From contig CANQFH010000063.1 in the NCBI GenBank assembly GCA_947598425.1, positions 1 to 5,659 on the forward strand: a stretch of DNA of 5,659 bases. The letters run 5' to 3'. Of the stretch, positions 4,259 to 5,659 are shown piece after piece (within the stretch, counting starts at the first letter, position 1; each line of letters opens with the position of its first letter). The notes beneath the pieces were generated by a model, which was not told the DNA's origin, did no database searches, and saw only the letters and a list, made by a program, of their open reading frames with translations. The stretch is from an uncultured Bacilli bacterium. Its GTDB lineage: Bacteria; Bacillota_I; Bacilli_A; RF39; UBA660. The position numbers and the translations under genes are program-made.

Positions 4259-5659
4259 CTTAATTCAGTATTTAAGATAACTTTACGCATTCTTACAAAA
4301 TTTGGTGTTACTTCAACTAATTCATCTTGGTTAATATAATCTAGGGCATATTCCAAAGTAATTGGTCTTGGTCTTTTTAAAACGACAGTTTTATCAGAGA
4401 AAGCCGCTCTGGTATTAGTAAGTTCTTTACCTTTAACAATATTTATAGCTAAATCATTATCACGATTACATTCTCCAACAATCATACCTTCATAAACTTC
4501 AGTATTTGGTTCTACAAACATGATACCACGATCTTCTAATTGTCCTAATCCATAAGCAGTAGCTTTACCAGTTTCACTAGCTACTAAAACTCCTAGTTTT
4601 CTTTCTCCTAAATTAACTGATGCTACCGGACCATATTCTCTAAAAGAATGATTCATAATACCATAACCTTTAGTTAAAGTCATAAAGTTAGTTGAAAAAC
4701 CAATTAATCCTCTTGATGGGATTCGATAAGTAATTCTAGTTAAACTACCTAAATGAGTCATATCATCCATAATAGCCCCTCTAGTACTTAATTCTTCAAT
4801 AACTCCACCCATATATTCATCATCAACTTCAATATTTAAATCTTCATAAGGTTCACACTTAATACCATCTATTTCTTTAACAATAACTTTAGGTTTAGAT
4901 ACTTGTAATTCAAAACCTTCACGACGCATATTTTCAATTAATATTGATAAATGTAATTCGCCACGTCCTGATACTAAGAAGTTTTCAGAATCTAATGGTT
5001 CAACTTTAAGACTAACATCTTTTTGGGTTTCTCTCATTAATCTTTCTCCAATTTTTCTTGATGTTAATAATTTACCATCTTTTCCAGAGAATGGGGAAGT
5101 ATTAACCCCAAAAGTCATTTGTAATGTTGGTTCATCTATATGGATAATTGGTAATTTTTCATGATTACCAACTTCAGTAATAGTTTCTCCAACAGATATA
5201 TCTTCTAAACCTGCAATAGCACAAATATCTCCACAACTAACTTCATCAACTTCCACTTTTGCTAGGGCAGTAAAGCCAAATAATTTTTGAACTCTAAAGT
5301 TTTTTTCCGTACCATCTAAACGAATACAATTAACCATTTCACCAACTTTAACCTTACCATTAAATACACGTCCAATAGCAATTCTTCCAACATAATCATT
5401 ATAATCTAATAAAGCAGGTTGGAATTGTAAAGGTTTATTTATATCTCCACTTGGAGCACTTATCTCTGAAGTAATTAAATCTAAAACACATTTAAATGAT
5501 TTTTCTTGAGTATTAATATCTGGATCTAAACTAGAAGTACCATTTAAAGCTGAAGTATAGGCTACTTTAAAATCTAATTGATCATCAGAAGCTCCTAAAT
5601 CTAAGAATAACTCTAATACTTCATCCACAACTTGTTTAATTCTGGCAGTAGGTTTATCA
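4234..5659 (-). CDS. typA: Translational GTPase TypA/BipA, 5' end outside the window
   Basis: TypA/BipA is a ribosome-associated GTPase related to EF-G/LepA, linked in other bacteria to ribosome assembly and growth at low temperature or under stress. The reading frame is open to the right edge, and 474 residues are visible. It begins at the Asp of the NKxD (G4) motif (DKPTAR). The G5 motif TSALNG follows about 40 residues on, then an EF-Tu-like domain II, an EF-G domain III-like region (VNTSPFSGKDGKLLTSRK, GRGELHLSILIENMRREGFE), a domain V-like region (EELSTRGAIM), and the TypA-specific C-terminal domain (SRGLIGFSTNFMTLTKGYG; DELVEVTPNFVRMRK). About 130 residues with G1-G3 lie outside; the sum fits the usual length of about 610. 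The GTG at 5626-5628 is an internal Val (QVVDEVLELF), not a start. There is no internal break, and codon use is normal. It is convergent with the 144-residue gene. Confidence 0.97.
   Translation of the reverse strand, partial: DKPTARIKQVVDEVLELFLDLGASDDQLDFKVAYTSALNGTSSLDPDINTQEKSFKCVLDLITSEISAPSGDINKPLQFQPALLDYNDYVGRIAIGRVFNGKVKVGEMVNCIRLDGTEKNFRVQKLFGFTALAKVEVDEVSCGDICAIAGLEDISVGETITEVGNHEKLPIIHIDEPTLQMTFGVNTSPFSGKDGKLLTSRKIGERLMRETQKDVSLKVEPLDSENFLVSGRGELHLSILIENMRREGFELQVSKPKVIVKEIDGIKCEPYEDLNIEVDDEYMGGVIEELSTRGAIMDDMTHLGSLTRITYRIPSRGLIGFSTNFMTLTKGYGIMNHSFREYGPVASVNLGERKLGVLVASETGKATAYGLGQLEDRGIMFVEPNTEVYEGMIVGECNRDNDLAINIVKGKELTNTRAAFSDKTVVLKRPRPITLEYALDYINQDELVEVTPNFVRMRKVILNTELRKKADAKK

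Noticed and set aside
5626..5628. GTG as the start of a short typA-like gene of 464 residues
   Set aside because: The frame stays open to the window edge, and upstream codons DKPTARIKQV match the TypA G4 region, so the gene is simply cut by the window.

Overview
The window looks like chromosomal DNA of a low-GC (about 30% by eye) Bacillota-type bacterium, most likely one of the uncultured, reduced-genome Bacilli close to Mollicutes or Erysipelotrichales. The basis is the strong A/T bias at third codon positions, the gene types, and B. subtilis-like promoters, Shine-Dalgarno sites and terminators. Trp is encoded by TGG, and TGA works as a normal stop (ATP-grasp and substrate-binding genes), so the mycoplasma code does not apply. 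A SleB-like wall hydrolase implies that peptidoglycan is present. The lineage is an inference.

Layout: (1) Positions 1-1476, minus strand, hold a NitT/TauT-type ABC importer operon. A membrane-anchored substrate-binding protein (475-1476) is followed, with an ATGAATGA overlap, by its ATPase (63-482). The ATPase stops directly after the ABC signature motif, so Walker B and the rest are lost, and no permease is visible. Positions 1-62 show no continuation of the gene and may be the edge of an insertion or rearrangement. (2) Positions 1528-2573, minus strand, hold a secreted cell-wall hydrolase with a long Glu/Thr linker and its own terminator. (3) Positions 2574-2674 are a compact divergent control region: two good sigma-A-type promoters flank overlapping palindromes that resemble an operator. 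(4) Positions 2675-3586, plus strand, encode a RimK/cyanophycin-synthetase-like ATP-grasp ligase, probably translated from a nearly leaderless mRNA. (5) Positions 3627-3703 are a tRNA-Glu with anticodon CUC. Its -35 box overlaps the ligase stop codon, and a strong terminator follows. (6) Positions 3785-4219 encode an unrecognised 144-residue protein with its own extended -10 promoter. (7) Positions 4234-5659, minus strand, hold the 3' three-quarters of typA (bipA), which runs off the right edge. It shares a bidirectional terminator with the 144-residue gene, built partly from its own last codons.

The genes do not form one pathway. The hydrolase and the ATP-grasp ligase may be co-regulated through the shared divergent region and could both act on the envelope. 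typA and the tRNA are housekeeping genes. I found no CRISPR array, recognisable mobile-element gene, toxin-antitoxin pair or clear new multi-gene system. The most notable points are the broken transporter ATPase, the divergent operator region with a leaderless ligase mRNA, and a tRNA-Glu(CUC) in an AT-rich genome.
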